DNA from: Gammaproteobacteria bacterium
GTDB lineage: Bacteria > Pseudomonadota > Gammaproteobacteria > Ga0077536
Direction: 5' to 3'
Assembly: GCA_016209015.1 (NCBI GenBank)
Contig: JACQWY010000003.1
Span: 124,001-188,000 of the forward strand
Length of the DNA: 64,000 nucleotides
Part shown: in pieces, positions 1 to 10,161 of the stretch
Position numbering within the stretch: position 1 is the first letter of the stretch
How the letters are laid out: each line of letters starts with the position of its first letter
The notes under the pieces: model-generated
Told to the model about the DNA's origin: nothing
The model's database searches: none
Seen by the model: the letters and a program-made list of their open reading frames with translations, nothing else
Translations under genes and position numbers: made by a program

Positions 1-1
1 C

Positions 2-1156
2 GTTCGCTACACGAACCAGGCGCTGCGCCTCGCCGCGGAGCTGACGCACCGTTACATCAACGATCGGCACCTCCCCGACAAGGCCATCGACATCATCGAC
101 GAAGCCGGTGCCCGGCAGCGCCTCGCCGCGCCCTCGCGCCGCAAGCGCACGATCGGCGCGCTCGAGATCGAGGAGATCGTGGCCAAGGTCGCGCGCATCC
201 CGGCGAAGACCGTCTCGACTTCGGATCGCGAAGTGCTGAAGAACCTCGAGCGCGATCTGAAGATGGTCGTGTTCGGTCAGGACGAAGCGATCAAGACGCT
301 CGCCGCGGCGATCAAGATGTCGCGCTCGGGCCTCGGCAACACCGAGAAGCCGATCGGCTCATTCCTGTTCGCCGGTCCGACCGGCGTCGGCAAGACCGAG
401 GTCACGCGCCAGCTCGCCCGCGTGATGGGCATCGAGCTCATCCGCTTCGACATGTCGGAGTACATGGAACGCCACACCGTGTCGCGGCTCATCGGTGCGC
501 CTCCCGGCTACGTCGGCTACGACACGGGTGGCCTGCTGACGGAAGCCGTCACGAAGCAGCCGCACGCGGTGCTGCTGCTGGACGAGATGGAGAAGGCGCA
601 TCCGGATGTCTTCAACGTGCTGCTGCAGGTCATGGACCACGGCACGCTCACGGACACGAACGGCCGCAAGACGGACTTCCGCAACGTCATCGTCGTCATG
701 ACCACGAACGCGGGCGCGGAGCGCGTGAGCCGCAGCTCCATCGGCTTCGCGACGCAGGATCACTCGACGGATGCGCTGCAGGAAATCAAGCGCATGTTCA
801 GCCCCGAGTTCCGCAACCGCCTCGACGGCATCATCAAGTTCCAGTCGCTGGATCCGGCGACCATCGCGCACGTCGTCGACAAGTTCCTCGTCGAGCTCGA
901 AAGCCAGCTCGATGCGAAGAAGGTCAACATCGACGTCGACACCGCGGCGCGCGGCTGGCTCGCCGAGCACGGCCACGACCTGTTGATGGGCGCGCGGCCG
1001 ATGGCCCGTCTCATCCAGGATCGCATCAAGAAGCCGCTCGCCGAGGAACTGCTCTTCGGGCGCCTCTCGAACGGCGGTCACGTGCTGGTCACGGTGCGCG
1101 GCGACGATCTCGCCGTCGACATCGAAGTCGAAGCGACGGTAGCGGATCCGATCTGA
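2..1156 (+). CDS. clpA: ATP-dependent Clp protease ATP-binding subunit ClpA (C-terminal part)
   Basis: The reading frame is open from base 2, so the gene is cut by the left edge. What remains is the end of the first AAA+ module and the whole second one. The second Walker A (AGPTGVGKTE), Walker B (LLLDEMEKAH), the substrate pore loop (GAPPGYVGYD) and the C-terminal D2-small domain (GARPMARLIQ) are all visible. ClpA unfolds substrates and feeds them into ClpP, which is encoded about 30 kb away here. No ClpS-like gene is visible on the right side, as expected because clpS normally lies upstream of clpA. ClpB is less likely because the middle coiled-coil domain is not seen just before the second module. 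Confidence 0.93.
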   Translation, partial: VRYTNQALRLAAELTHRYINDRHLPDKAIDIIDEAGARQRLAAPSRRKRTIGALEIEEIVAKVARIPAKTVSTSDREVLKNLERDLKMVVFGQDEAIKTLAAAIKMSRSGLGNTEKPIGSFLFAGPTGVGKTEVTRQLARVMGIELIRFDMSEYMERHTVSRLIGAPPGYVGYDTGGLLTEAVTKQPHAVLLLDEMEKAHPDVFNVLLQVMDHGTLTDTNGRKTDFRNVIVVMTTNAGAERVSRSSIGFATQDHSTDALQEIKRMFSPEFRNRLDGIIKFQSLDPATIAHVVDKFLVELESQLDAKKVNIDVDTAARGWLAEHGHDLLMGARPMARLIQDRIKKPLAEELLFGRLSNGGHVLVTVRGDDLAVDIEVEATVADPI

Positions 1157-1192
1157 GTCTCCGCGGGGCGCTCGTCGCGAGCGCCCCGTCCT

Positions 1193-2509
1193 TCAGGCCT
1201 TCCCGAGCGCTTTGCTGAGGACGATCGAGTTGCGGCGGTAGTTGTAGAGCTCGCGCCGCTCGACCGGCAGGTCATCCAGCCCGACTTTCGAGTAGCCCTT
1301 CTCCTGGAACCAGTGCGCGGTGTGCGTCGTCAGCGCGAACACCCGGCTCATGCCCCGGTCCTCCGCCCGCTGCTCGAGCGCCGCGAGCAGCGCATCGCCG
1401 AAACCATTGCGCCGATACTCGGGATGCACGGCGATGCACGCGATCTCGCCCATACCGGCCGCGGCGAAAGGATAGAGCGCGCCACAGGCGACGACCGTGT
1501 CGTCGCGCTCGACGACCGAGAAGCGGTCGATTTCCATCTCGAGCTTCTCCCGCGATCGTTTCACGAGGATGCCCTCCGCCTCGAGCGGCTCGATGAGATC
1601 GAGTATGCCGCCGACGTCCTCGATCCCGGCCGGTCTCAGCCGGTCGAAAGGCGTGCTGCTGACGAGGGTGCCGACGCCGTCGCGCGTGAAGAGCTCGAGC
1701 AGCAGCGCGCCCTCCACTTCCCGCGGCACGAGATGCACGCGCCCGACGCCCGAATTGCAGGCCTCGAGTGCGCACGACATCACCTGGGCGAGCGGCTCTG
1801 GGAGCGTCAGCGCCGCCGCCTCCTGTGCCGTCAGTTCGCGCAGCACCGCGCCGTCGGGCCCGGCCACGCCCGGACCATCACACAGCACGATGAGCTTCGC
1901 GGCTTTCAGTTCCGCGGCTATCGACGTCGCGAGGTCCAGCGCGTTCAGGCTGAAGACCTCGCCCGTCGGCGAATACGCGAGCGGCGAGACGAGCACGAGA
2001 TCGTCCTGGTCGATCAGGCGCCGGATGGCGGAGGCATCGACCTTGCGGACCTCGCCCGTGAATTGGAGGTCGATGCCGTCGACGACGCCGGCCGGGCGGG
2101 CGACGACGAAGTTGCCGCCGACGATGCGCAACGGCGTGCCGCCGAACGGTCGGTTGACCGTGGCGTGCGAGAACTGCGCCTCGACGGTGATGCGTGCCGC
2201 CGCGACGGCGAGCTTGACCTCGGCGAGCGCGGCCGCATCCGTCACCCGGATGTGCCGGCACCAGGTGCTCGCGATGTTCGCGGTGGCGAGCCGCGCATCG
2301 ATCTGGGGGCGCGCGCCGTGCACGAGCACGAGCTTCACGCCGATGCCGTGCAGCAGGGTCAGATCCTGGACGAGGTGCGGGAAGCGCGCGTCCACGAGCG
2401 CCTCGCCGCCGAGATGGACGACGAACACGTGATCGCGATGCGCGCGGATGTAGGGCGAAGCCTCGCGCATGCCGCGTACGAAGGATACCGCTTCTTGCTT
2501 CTCGAACAT
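1193..2509 (-). CDS. argA: N-acetylglutamate synthase ArgA
   Basis: This 438-residue protein makes N-acetylglutamate from acetyl-CoA and glutamate, the first step of arginine synthesis. It has the classical ArgA layout: an amino-acid-kinase-like domain first (residues about 20-280, with LVLVHGARPQ near residue 62) and a GNAT acetyltransferase domain last (about 290-438, with the acetyl-CoA loop EYRRNGFGDALL). The length matches the E. coli type. The ATG at 2509 is preceded by GGGTGA. It is divergent from ilvD across 155 bp, and argG for a later step lies at 57.5 kb, so arginine genes are scattered. Feedback inhibition by arginine is known for the family but is not shown here. Confidence 0.95.
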   Translation of the reverse strand: MFEKQEAVSFVRGMREASPYIRAHRDHVFVVHLGGEALVDARFPHLVQDLTLLHGIGVKLVLVHGARPQIDARLATANIASTWCRHIRVTDAAALAEVKLAVAAARITVEAQFSHATVNRPFGGTPLRIVGGNFVVARPAGVVDGIDLQFTGEVRKVDASAIRRLIDQDDLVLVSPLAYSPTGEVFSLNALDLATSIAAELKAAKLIVLCDGPGVAGPDGAVLRELTAQEAAALTLPEPLAQVMSCALEACNSGVGRVHLVPREVEGALLLELFTRDGVGTLVSSTPFDRLRPAGIEDVGGILDLIEPLEAEGILVKRSREKLEMEIDRFSVVERDDTVVACGALYPFAAAGMGEIACIAVHPEYRRNGFGDALLAALEQRAEDRGMSRVFALTTHTAHWFQEKGYSKVGLDDLPVERRELYNYRRNSIVLSKALGKA

Positions 2510-2664
2510 GATTCACCCGGATTGCCGGCGGGCCCGCGCGGCCCGGCCGCATTCTACACGCTACGCCCCCGAGCCGCTTCGACGGCGCCGGTGCGAGCCG
2601 GTATGATCCGCGCTCCCGTCGAGCCGCCCACGCCGGCGCTCGCAGCCCGAACCAGGAGACAACG

Positions 2665-4344
<1,680 letters not shown>

Positions 4345-4357
4345 TCCGAGCCGCCGT

Positions 4358-4384
4358 GCGCGGCCGGCACTGCGCCGGTCGCGC
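4358..4384. terminator. GC-rich hairpin between convergent genes
   Basis: An 11-bp inverted repeat (GCGCGGCCGGC against GCCGGTCGCGC, one G-U pair) with a 5-base loop lies 13 bases after the ilvD stop and just before the stop of the convergent transglycosylase gene. There is no T-run, so it may act as a Rho-assisted or bidirectional terminator. That function is inferred. Confidence 0.4.
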
Positions 4385-4392
4385 CGTCCCCG

Positions 4393-4983
4393 CTACATCA
4401 TCTTCTTGTAGTCGTTGTAATACTTGAGCACCCGGCGCACGTAGGTCTGGGTCTCTTCGATGTTCGGGATCTGGCGCCCGCTCGCGATTACCGTGTTCTC
4501 GCCCGCGTTGTAGGCGGCGAGCGCGAGCGTCACGTCGTTGTTGAACATGCCGAGCAGGTCTTTGAGGTACCGCGTCCCGCCCGCGACGTTCGCGGCCGGG
4601 TCGTGGCGGTCGCGCACGCCGTAGCGCTCCGCGGTCGCCGGCATGAGCTGCATGAGACCGACCGCGCCGGCGCGGGAAATGGCGTCGGGGTTGTAAGCGG
4701 ATTCTGCGGTGATGACGGCGTGCAGGAGCGCCATCGGCAGTTGGTGGTTCTTCGCAGCGAGCTCGATTGTCGGCCCGAAGCGTTTGCGGTTGCGTTCGAG
4801 GTCCCGGTAGGAAATCGTCGATTCGGTCCAGCCCTTCCAGGTCTTCACGAGGCGCTTGTAGCCGGCATGATTCGGCTTGTCCGTGAGATACACGCGCCCG
4901 CGCTGGTCGACGAACTTATAGATGTCGGCGGCCGCGACGAGGGGCAGCAGGATCAGCACGGCTACGCCGAAATATCTTTTCAT
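4393..4983 (-). CDS. Small lytic transglycosylase with DUF4124-type N-terminus
   Basis: This is a periplasmic murein lytic transglycosylase of the Slt/MltE-like GH23 fold. From the ATG at 4983 it has 196 residues: a signal peptide (residues 1-18, ending VAAA), a short DUF4124-like segment (IYKFVDQRGRVYLTDKP), then the SLT domain with the catalytic glutamate in ITAESAYNPDA and the downstream motifs GLMQLMPATA and ALAAYNAGE. A GTG at 41 residues'-worth upstream position 5004 would add seven residues before the signal peptide and is less likely. It is the last gene of a leftward run after the VKOR fusion and pgpA. The DNA just upstream is unusually AT-rich and may hold its own promoter. Confidence 0.88.
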   Translation of the reverse strand: MKRYFGVAVLILLPLVAAADIYKFVDQRGRVYLTDKPNHAGYKRLVKTWKGWTESTISYRDLERNRKRFGPTIELAAKNHQLPMALLHAVITAESAYNPDAISRAGAVGLMQLMPATAERYGVRDRHDPAANVAGGTRYLKDLLGMFNNDVTLALAAYNAGENTVIASGRQIPNIEETQTYVRRVLKYYNDYKKMM

Positions 4984-5048
4984 ACGAGTACTTACCGAAA
5001 TCACTTGGGCTTATTGCTTATTCTTAATGTATATTATCTGGAATGGTT

Positions 5049-5546
5049 CTAACTCCATGATATATATTCGAATAGTGTGAGTCCAGCCCCCGCGTAAATT
5101 GCCGCCGCCACATCGTCCAGCATGATGCCGAGGCCGCCACGCACGTTCGCATCGCAGACGCGCACCGGCCAGGGCTTCCAGATGTCGAACAACCGGAAGA
5201 GCGTGAAGCCGACGGCAACGCTCGCGAGCCCGTGGCCCCCGCAACCGAGCGTGACCAGGATTCCGACGACTTCATCCCACACGATGCCCGGGTGATCGTG
5301 ACACCGCAGCGCGCGCGCCGTCCTGGAACATATCGGCACTCCGACGACAAACAGAACTGCGCAGAACGCGAAGTACCAGGGTCGATCGAGCCCGGCCAGC
5401 GGCCAGTACACGAGAAGCCCGGCGAGCGTGCCGAACGTGCCCGGCGCGCGCGGCGCAAGGCCCGCGCCGAAGCCTAGCGCGAGAAAGTGTCCCGGGTCGC
5501 GCAGCAGCGCGACGGGTACGCGGGGCTGCGGGCCCACCGTCCTCAT
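5049..5546 (-). CDS. pgpA: Phosphatidylglycerophosphatase A
   Basis: PgpA removes the phosphate from phosphatidylglycerophosphate to give phosphatidylglycerol at the inner membrane. The 165 residues show the family motifs APGTFGTLAG (near residue 33), a PGIVWDEVVG segment, RLFDIWKPWPV and the C-terminal GGLGIMLDDVAAAIYAG, with several hydrophobic segments between them. The ATG at 5546 has GAGGAG upstream and lies 12 bases after the stop of the VKOR fusion gene, so the two are probably cotranscribed. Many proteobacteria place pgpA after thiL; here that neighbour is absent. Confidence 0.93.
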   Translation of the reverse strand: MRTVGPQPRVPVALLRDPGHFLALGFGAGLAPRAPGTFGTLAGLLVYWPLAGLDRPWYFAFCAVLFVVGVPICSRTARALRCHDHPGIVWDEVVGILVTLGCGGHGLASVAVGFTLFRLFDIWKPWPVRVCDANVRGGLGIMLDDVAAAIYAGAGLTLFEYISWS

Positions 5547-5558
5547 CAGGGCTACTCC

Positions 5559-6431
5559 TCAGTGCGATTCGGGCGCCGCGAAACCCGAGAGCTGGGCGAG
5601 CTGGTCGGGCGGCATGGCGCGTTCGAAGCGATGGCCGCTGATGATCCACGTCGGATAGGTCCGGATCTCGAGCACCTGGCAGTCAGTCGCCTGGGGAGTC
5701 CCCGGACCGTTCGGCGAGCATTCGACGTAGGGCAGGCGCTTCGCCGCTGCCGCGAACAGCGCTTTCTGCTGCTGGCAGTGCGGGCACCAGTACGCGCCGT
5801 AGAACTTCGCGCCCGTCTTCTCGAGATGGCCCGCGAGCGCGGCGAGGCGCGGATCCTCCGGGCCGGCGGCCGGATCGAAGAGGCCCGAGTAATGGAGATG
5901 CAGCGCCGTCACGAGCATGAGCGCAGCCGCGCCCGCACCGAGTCGCCAACGCTCGAAACCCGGCGCAGGCGCCGGGAAGACGAGTGCCGCGAGCGTACAC
6001 CAGAGCCCGAGCGAAGCGAGGCAGTACAGACAGAACGCGTGCAGCGAGAGGCGTACCGTCACGGTCAGGTAGACGCTGATGGCGAGCCCTGCGAGCACGA
6101 GGAACGTGAGCCGTTTCCAGCGCGCGACCGGCCGATTCTCGAAGAACGCGGTCGCCGCCACGACGGCGTAGAGACCGAAACCCCAGACCGCGAGCGGCAG
6201 GCCGAGCAGCGTCGACCAGCGGCTGTTCTGCACGACGTCGCAACCTGATCCCGCCGGGCAATAGGGCAGCGCGGATTTCTGGAACGCGACACCGCTCAGG
6301 ATCGCCGTGAGCAGCATGCCGGCGAGCGCAGCGCACACGATGAGCTTCTCGCGCAGCGGCCGCGGTGCGCGCACGACGGGATCGGCAACGGATTTCGCCG
6401 GGCTCTGACGGGGCTTCTTCTTCTTGCTCAT
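5559..6431 (-). CDS. VKOR domain - thioredoxin-like fusion protein
   Basis: This membrane oxidoreductase probably drives disulphide bond formation in the periplasm in place of, or beside, DsbB. The 290 residues hold an N-terminal vitamin K epoxide reductase domain with four or five membrane helices, loop cysteines C58 and C64 and the quinone-side pair C134/C137 (FCLYC). A soluble thioredoxin-like domain follows with the redox motif CPHC (C216, C219) and a cis-proline segment (TYPTW). The ATG at 6431 starts a very basic N-terminus (KKKK); longer in-frame extension to 6932 would run into lpxD and looks spurious. It is divergent from lpxD and followed closely by pgpA. Confidence 0.9.
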   Translation of the reverse strand: MSKKKKPRQSPAKSVADPVVRAPRPLREKLIVCAALAGMLLTAILSGVAFQKSALPYCPAGSGCDVVQNSRWSTLLGLPLAVWGFGLYAVVAATAFFENRPVARWKRLTFLVLAGLAISVYLTVTVRLSLHAFCLYCLASLGLWCTLAALVFPAPAPGFERWRLGAGAAALMLVTALHLHYSGLFDPAAGPEDPRLAALAGHLEKTGAKFYGAYWCPHCQQQKALFAAAAKRLPYVECSPNGPGTPQATDCQVLEIRTYPTWIISGHRFERAMPPDQLAQLSGFAAPESH

Positions 6432-6567
6432 GGACGCGTCTCGCTGCGGGTGGGCGGTCTCTGGCGTGCGGCTCGCTGCCACCGGAGCGGCGGCGAGGCA
6501 AGGGTATACCATTCCCGAAGCGCATGCGTCACCATGTGCGCGGCCTGCGCCCCGAGAGGAGAAGAAG

Positions 6568-7554
6568 GTGTACCGACTCGACGAGATCGCTGAACGCTTC
6601 GGATTCGAACTGCAGGGCGATCCGGCCCTCGTCGTCGCGGGACTCTGCGGCCTCTCGGACGATCTGCCCGGGCATCTTTCCTTCGTCGGTGCCCCGAAGC
6701 ACGCCGCTGCCGCGCAGCGCTCGAACATTCCCGCATTCGTCACCCGCGCGGAGCTCCCGATCGAAGGCAAGGTCTGTCTCTTCCACCCGCATCCGGAATA
6801 CGCAATCGCCCTCGTCGGCCAGCTCTTCGAGCGCTCCAAGCTGACGCAGGTCGCCCGCATCCACGCCAGTGCGGACATCCACCCCAGCGCGGAGCTCGCC
6901 CCCGACGTCGTCATCGGCGCGAACGTCGTCATCGGTCAGGATACGCGCATCGGGCCGCGGACCCGGATCATGCCCGGATCGGTGGTCATGGATCGCGTCC
7001 AGATCGGAGCGGACTGCCTCGTGTATCCGAACGCGGTGGTGCGCGAGGATTCGGTGCTCGGCGATCGCGTGCTGGTGCAGCCCGGGGCCATCATCGGCGG
7101 CGACGGCTACGGCTTCGTGCAGTACGAAGGCCGGCACGTGAAAATCCCGCAGCTCGGCCGGGTCGTGCTCGAGGACGACGTGGAGATCGGTGCGAACACC
7201 ACCGTCGATCGCGGACGCTTCACGGAGACGCGCATCGGCCGCGGCACGAAGATCGACAACCTCGTCATGCTGGCCCACAACGTGCGCCTCGGCGAGAACT
7301 GTCTCATCTGCGCGCAGAGCGGCATCTCCGGCAGCACGCGCCTGGGCGACCGGGTGACTTTCGCGGGGCAGGTCGGCGTCGCCGGCCACATCGACATCTG
7401 CAGCGACGTCACCGTGCTCGGCAAGTCGAGCGTGACGAAGGGCGTGCGCACGCCCGGAGTGTACGCCGGGATCCCGTTCCGGCCCGTGGAGCGCTGGCGC
7501 AAGGCCGTCGCCCGTTTCTATCGCGACATCGATCACGAACGGGACAAGGACTGA
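6568..7554 (+). CDS. lpxD: UDP-3-O-acylglucosamine N-acyltransferase LpxD (stand-alone copy)
   Basis: LpxD adds the N-linked 3-hydroxyacyl chain to UDP-3-O-acylglucosamine in lipid A synthesis. From a GTG at 6568, preceded by GAGAGGAG, it has 328 residues: an N-terminal uridine-binding domain, about 25 hexapeptide turns forming a left-handed beta-helix, and a C-terminal helix. The catalytic histidine is in MLAHNVRLG, followed by AQSGISGST. In most Gram-negatives lpxD sits in the bamA-skp-lpxD-fabZ-lpxA cluster. Here none of those genes flank it, so it is either a relocated gene or a second copy. An upstream in-frame ATG at 6424 would add 48 atypical residues and is rejected. Confidence 0.9.
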   Translation: MYRLDEIAERFGFELQGDPALVVAGLCGLSDDLPGHLSFVGAPKHAAAAQRSNIPAFVTRAELPIEGKVCLFHPHPEYAIALVGQLFERSKLTQVARIHASADIHPSAELAPDVVIGANVVIGQDTRIGPRTRIMPGSVVMDRVQIGADCLVYPNAVVREDSVLGDRVLVQPGAIIGGDGYGFVQYEGRHVKIPQLGRVVLEDDVEIGANTTVDRGRFTETRIGRGTKIDNLVMLAHNVRLGENCLICAQSGISGSTRLGDRVTFAGQVGVAGHIDICSDVTVLGKSSVTKGVRTPGVYAGIPFRPVERWRKAVARFYRDIDHERDKD

Positions 7555-7589
7555 CCCCTGCCCGCGCGGATCCGACCGGACAGCGCGTC

Positions 7590-8498
7590 TCAAGCAGTTC
7601 GGATCGGCGGAAAAAGGCTCGCCCTGCTGACGGCTGCCGGCAGCTTCGCTCCCAGAGGCCCTTCGAGCCAGTGCGCGGTCGCGACGAGCGCGGCGAGATC
7701 GATGCCGGCGTCGTAGCCCATGCGCTGGAACAGATAGAGCAGATCCTCGCTCGCCACGTTGCCCGTCGCGCCCGGCGCGAACGGACAGCCGCCCAGGCCG
7801 CCGACGCTCGCATCGAATATCCGCACGCCGGCCGCGAGCGCCGCACAGACGTTCGCCACCGCGGTGTTCCGCGTGTTGTGGAAATGCAGACGCAGCGGCG
7901 TCCCGCCGAGTACCGGCTGCACGAGCTCGATCATGCGAGTCACGTCCGAGGGCACGGCAACGCCGATCGTGTCGGCGAGCGCGATCTCGTCGACACCGCT
8001 GTCGACGAGCGCGGCCACCATGTCGCGTACTTTCATGGGCTCCATCTCGCCTTCGAACGGACAGCCGAAGGCCGTCGCCACGGTGACGCCGAAGAAGCGC
8101 CCCGCGGCCTTCGCGCGCGGCGCGAGCCCGGCGATCAGCGCGAGCATCTGTTCGGGCGTGCTGCCCTGGTTCCTGCCGCAGAACGTCGTGCTCGCGACGG
8201 CCGCACAGTTCAACTGCTCGATGCCGCTCGCGAGCGCCCGCTCGAAGCCCTGCGCATTGAGGACGAGCCCGATGTAGCGCACGCCCGGCGCACGCGGCAG
8301 CCGTGCGACGACCGCGTCCGCGTCCGCCATCTGCGGGACGCGTTTCGGACTCACGAAGCTCGCCGCTTCGATGCGCCGCACGCCGGCCGCCACGAGCCGC
8401 GTGATCAGCTCTATCTTCGTATCGGTGTCGAGAAGGGTGGGCTGGCTCTGCAGGCCGTCGCGCGGGCCGACCTCGACGATTTCGACTGACTGGTTCAT
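7590..8498 (-). CDS. mvaB: Hydroxymethylglutaryl-CoA lyase
   Basis: This TIM-barrel enzyme cleaves 3-hydroxy-3-methylglutaryl-CoA to acetyl-CoA and acetoacetate, the last step of leucine catabolism. The 302 residues start with EVGPRDGLQ (substrate and metal-binding arginine and aspartate), then HFHNTRNTA with the metal-binding histidines, and the family signature with catalytic cysteine in GGLGGCPFAPGATGN. The ATG at 8498 follows GGGGAGAG. No other leucine-degradation genes adjoin it, though the fadJ/thiolase pair at 15-18 kb could take up the products. Confidence 0.92.
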   Translation of the reverse strand: MNQSVEIVEVGPRDGLQSQPTLLDTDTKIELITRLVAAGVRRIEAASFVSPKRVPQMADADAVVARLPRAPGVRYIGLVLNAQGFERALASGIEQLNCAAVASTTFCGRNQGSTPEQMLALIAGLAPRAKAAGRFFGVTVATAFGCPFEGEMEPMKVRDMVAALVDSGVDEIALADTIGVAVPSDVTRMIELVQPVLGGTPLRLHFHNTRNTAVANVCAALAAGVRIFDASVGGLGGCPFAPGATGNVASEDLLYLFQRMGYDAGIDLAALVATAHWLEGPLGAKLPAAVSRASLFPPIRTA

Positions 8499-8642
8499 GG
8501 CGCTCTCCCCTGGATTTGCCCGGATTCTAATGAGCCGCCGGCCGCTGCGCCACGCCGCCCGCCTGCCCGACGCGCGCCGCCATGACGCCCCGGGACGCAT
8601 CCATTATCCTTGGCCTCCTGACAGCATGCGGAGCGAGAACAC

Positions 8643-9995
8643 ATGGCGGCCTACGACTTCGACCTGTTCGTGATCGGCGCGGGATCCGGCGGCGTGCGCG
8701 CCGCACGCATGGCGGCGGGCTTCGGGGCGCGAGTCGCCGTCGCCGAGGACCGCTACTTCGGCGGCACCTGCGTGAACGTCGGCTGCATCCCGAAAAAGCT
8801 GCTCGTCTACGCCGCGCACTATCCGCACGCCGTAGCCGCGGCGCGCGGTTACGGCTTCGAGACGGCAGCCCCGAAGTTCGACTGGCCGACGCTCATCGCG
8901 AACAAGGACCAGGAAATCGCGCGTCTGAACGGCGTCTACGAGCGCGTCCTCACGAACGCGGGTTGCAAGATTCTGAACGGCCGCGCGACGCTCCTGGATC
9001 CGCACACCGTCGAAGTGAACGGCGTGCGCCACAGCGCGGCGAACATCCTCGTCGCGACCGGCGGTTGGCCCTACGTTCCCGACATCCCGGGACGCGAGCA
9101 CGCAATTACGTCGAACGAGGCATTCCATCTGCCTGCGCTGCCGAAGCGCGTCGTGATCGTCGGCGGCGGCTATATCGCGGTCGAGTTCGCGGGCATCTTC
9201 CACGGCCTCGGCGCCGCGACGACGCAAATCTACCGCGGCCCGCTCTTCCTGCGCGGCTTCGACGGAGAGGTCCGCACGTTCCTCGCCGCCGAGATGCGCG
9301 CTCGAGGCGTGAAGCTGCTGTTCGACAACGACGTGAGCTCCATCGTCGAAGAAGGCGGCGAGCTCGTCCTCTCGCTCAAGGACGGCACGCGCCTCGCCTG
9401 CGATGGCGTGCTCTACGCGACCGGCCGGCGCCCGAACAGCGGCAAGCTCGGGCTCGCCGAATGCGGCGTCGAGCTCGATGCCGACGGTGCGATCCGCGTC
9501 GATGCGAACTACCGCACGGCATGCCCGTCGATCTACGCCGTCGGCGACGTCACGAACCGCGTGAACCTCACGCCCGTCGCGCTCGCCGAAGGCATGGCGC
9601 TCGCCCGTGCGCTCTTCGGCGGTATGGACCGGCAGGTCGATTACGACTACATCCCGACCGCCGTGTTCAGCACGCCGCCGATCGGTACGGTCGGCCTCAC
9701 GGAGGAGCAGGCACGCGACGTCTACGGCGACGTCGCCGTGTACACCTCGAGCTTCACGCCGCTCCGCTACACCATCTCGCCCGTCAAGGAACGCGCATTC
9801 ATGAAGCTCGTCGTCGACAAGGCGAGCGACCGCGTCGTCGGCGCGCACATGTGCGGTGAGGACGCCGGTGAAATCGTGCAAGGATTCGCCGTTGCCATGC
9901 GCGCGGGTGCGACGAAGGCGGTATTCGATTCGACGATCGGCATCCATCCGACGGCCGCGGAGGAATTCGTGACGATGCGGGATCCGGTGCGGTGA
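8643..9995 (+). CDS. gor: Glutathione-disulfide reductase
   Basis: This FAD- and NADPH-dependent enzyme regenerates reduced glutathione. It has 450 residues with an N-terminal FAD dinucleotide fold ([11 protein letters not shown]), the redox-active disulphide [13 protein letters not shown] (near residues 41-53), a second nucleotide fold ([12 protein letters not shown]), the FAD segment AVGDV and the C-terminal dimer interface with the catalytic GIHPTAAEE. The CxxxxC spacing and C-terminus fit Gor better than lipoamide dehydrogenase. The gene is monocistronic. The hairpin after it carries its U-tract on the opposite strand. Confidence 0.93.
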   Translation: MAAYDFDLFVIGAGSGGVRAARMAAGFGARVAVAEDRYFGGTCVNVGCIPKKLLVYAAHYPHAVAAARGYGFETAAPKFDWPTLIANKDQEIARLNGVYERVLTNAGCKILNGRATLLDPHTVEVNGVRHSAANILVATGGWPYVPDIPGREHAITSNEAFHLPALPKRVVIVGGGYIAVEFAGIFHGLGAATTQIYRGPLFLRGFDGEVRTFLAAEMRARGVKLLFDNDVSSIVEEGGELVLSLKDGTRLACDGVLYATGRRPNSGKLGLAECGVELDADGAIRVDANYRTACPSIYAVGDVTNRVNLTPVALAEGMALARALFGGMDRQVDYDYIPTAVFSTPPIGTVGLTEEQARDVYGDVAVYTSSFTPLRYTISPVKERAFMKLVVDKASDRVVGAHMCGEDAGEIVQGFAVAMRAGATKAVFDSTIGIHPTAAEEFVTMRDPVR

Positions 9996-10038
9996 AAAAA
10001 ACGCCTGGAATGCAGCGGGAGGCGATGCAATCCAGGCG
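9995..10038 (-). terminator. Intrinsic terminator for the leftward MATE gene
   Basis: A 13-bp inverted repeat with one mismatch (CGCCTGGAATGCA against TGCAATCCAGGCG, 10002-10038, 11-base loop) is followed on the minus strand by seven T residues. Read leftward it is a standard Rho-independent terminator, about 120 bases after the MATE stop codon. The tail overlaps the gor stop codon. Confidence 0.75.
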
Positions 10039-10161
10039 CAGACTGTGGGGACAGAGCCTCTGCGGTGGCGACCCGGAACGTGGGGGGGAGAGGAGTGCCC
10101 GGGTCGTCTTGCAGTTGCAGGACGAATGCTAGCCGCGCAGTGATTGTTCGCTCTAACGGAT

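Noticed and set aside
9995-10038. Terminator for gor
   Set aside because: The run of A residues precedes the hairpin on the plus strand; the U-tract only exists for leftward transcripts, so it serves the MATE gene.
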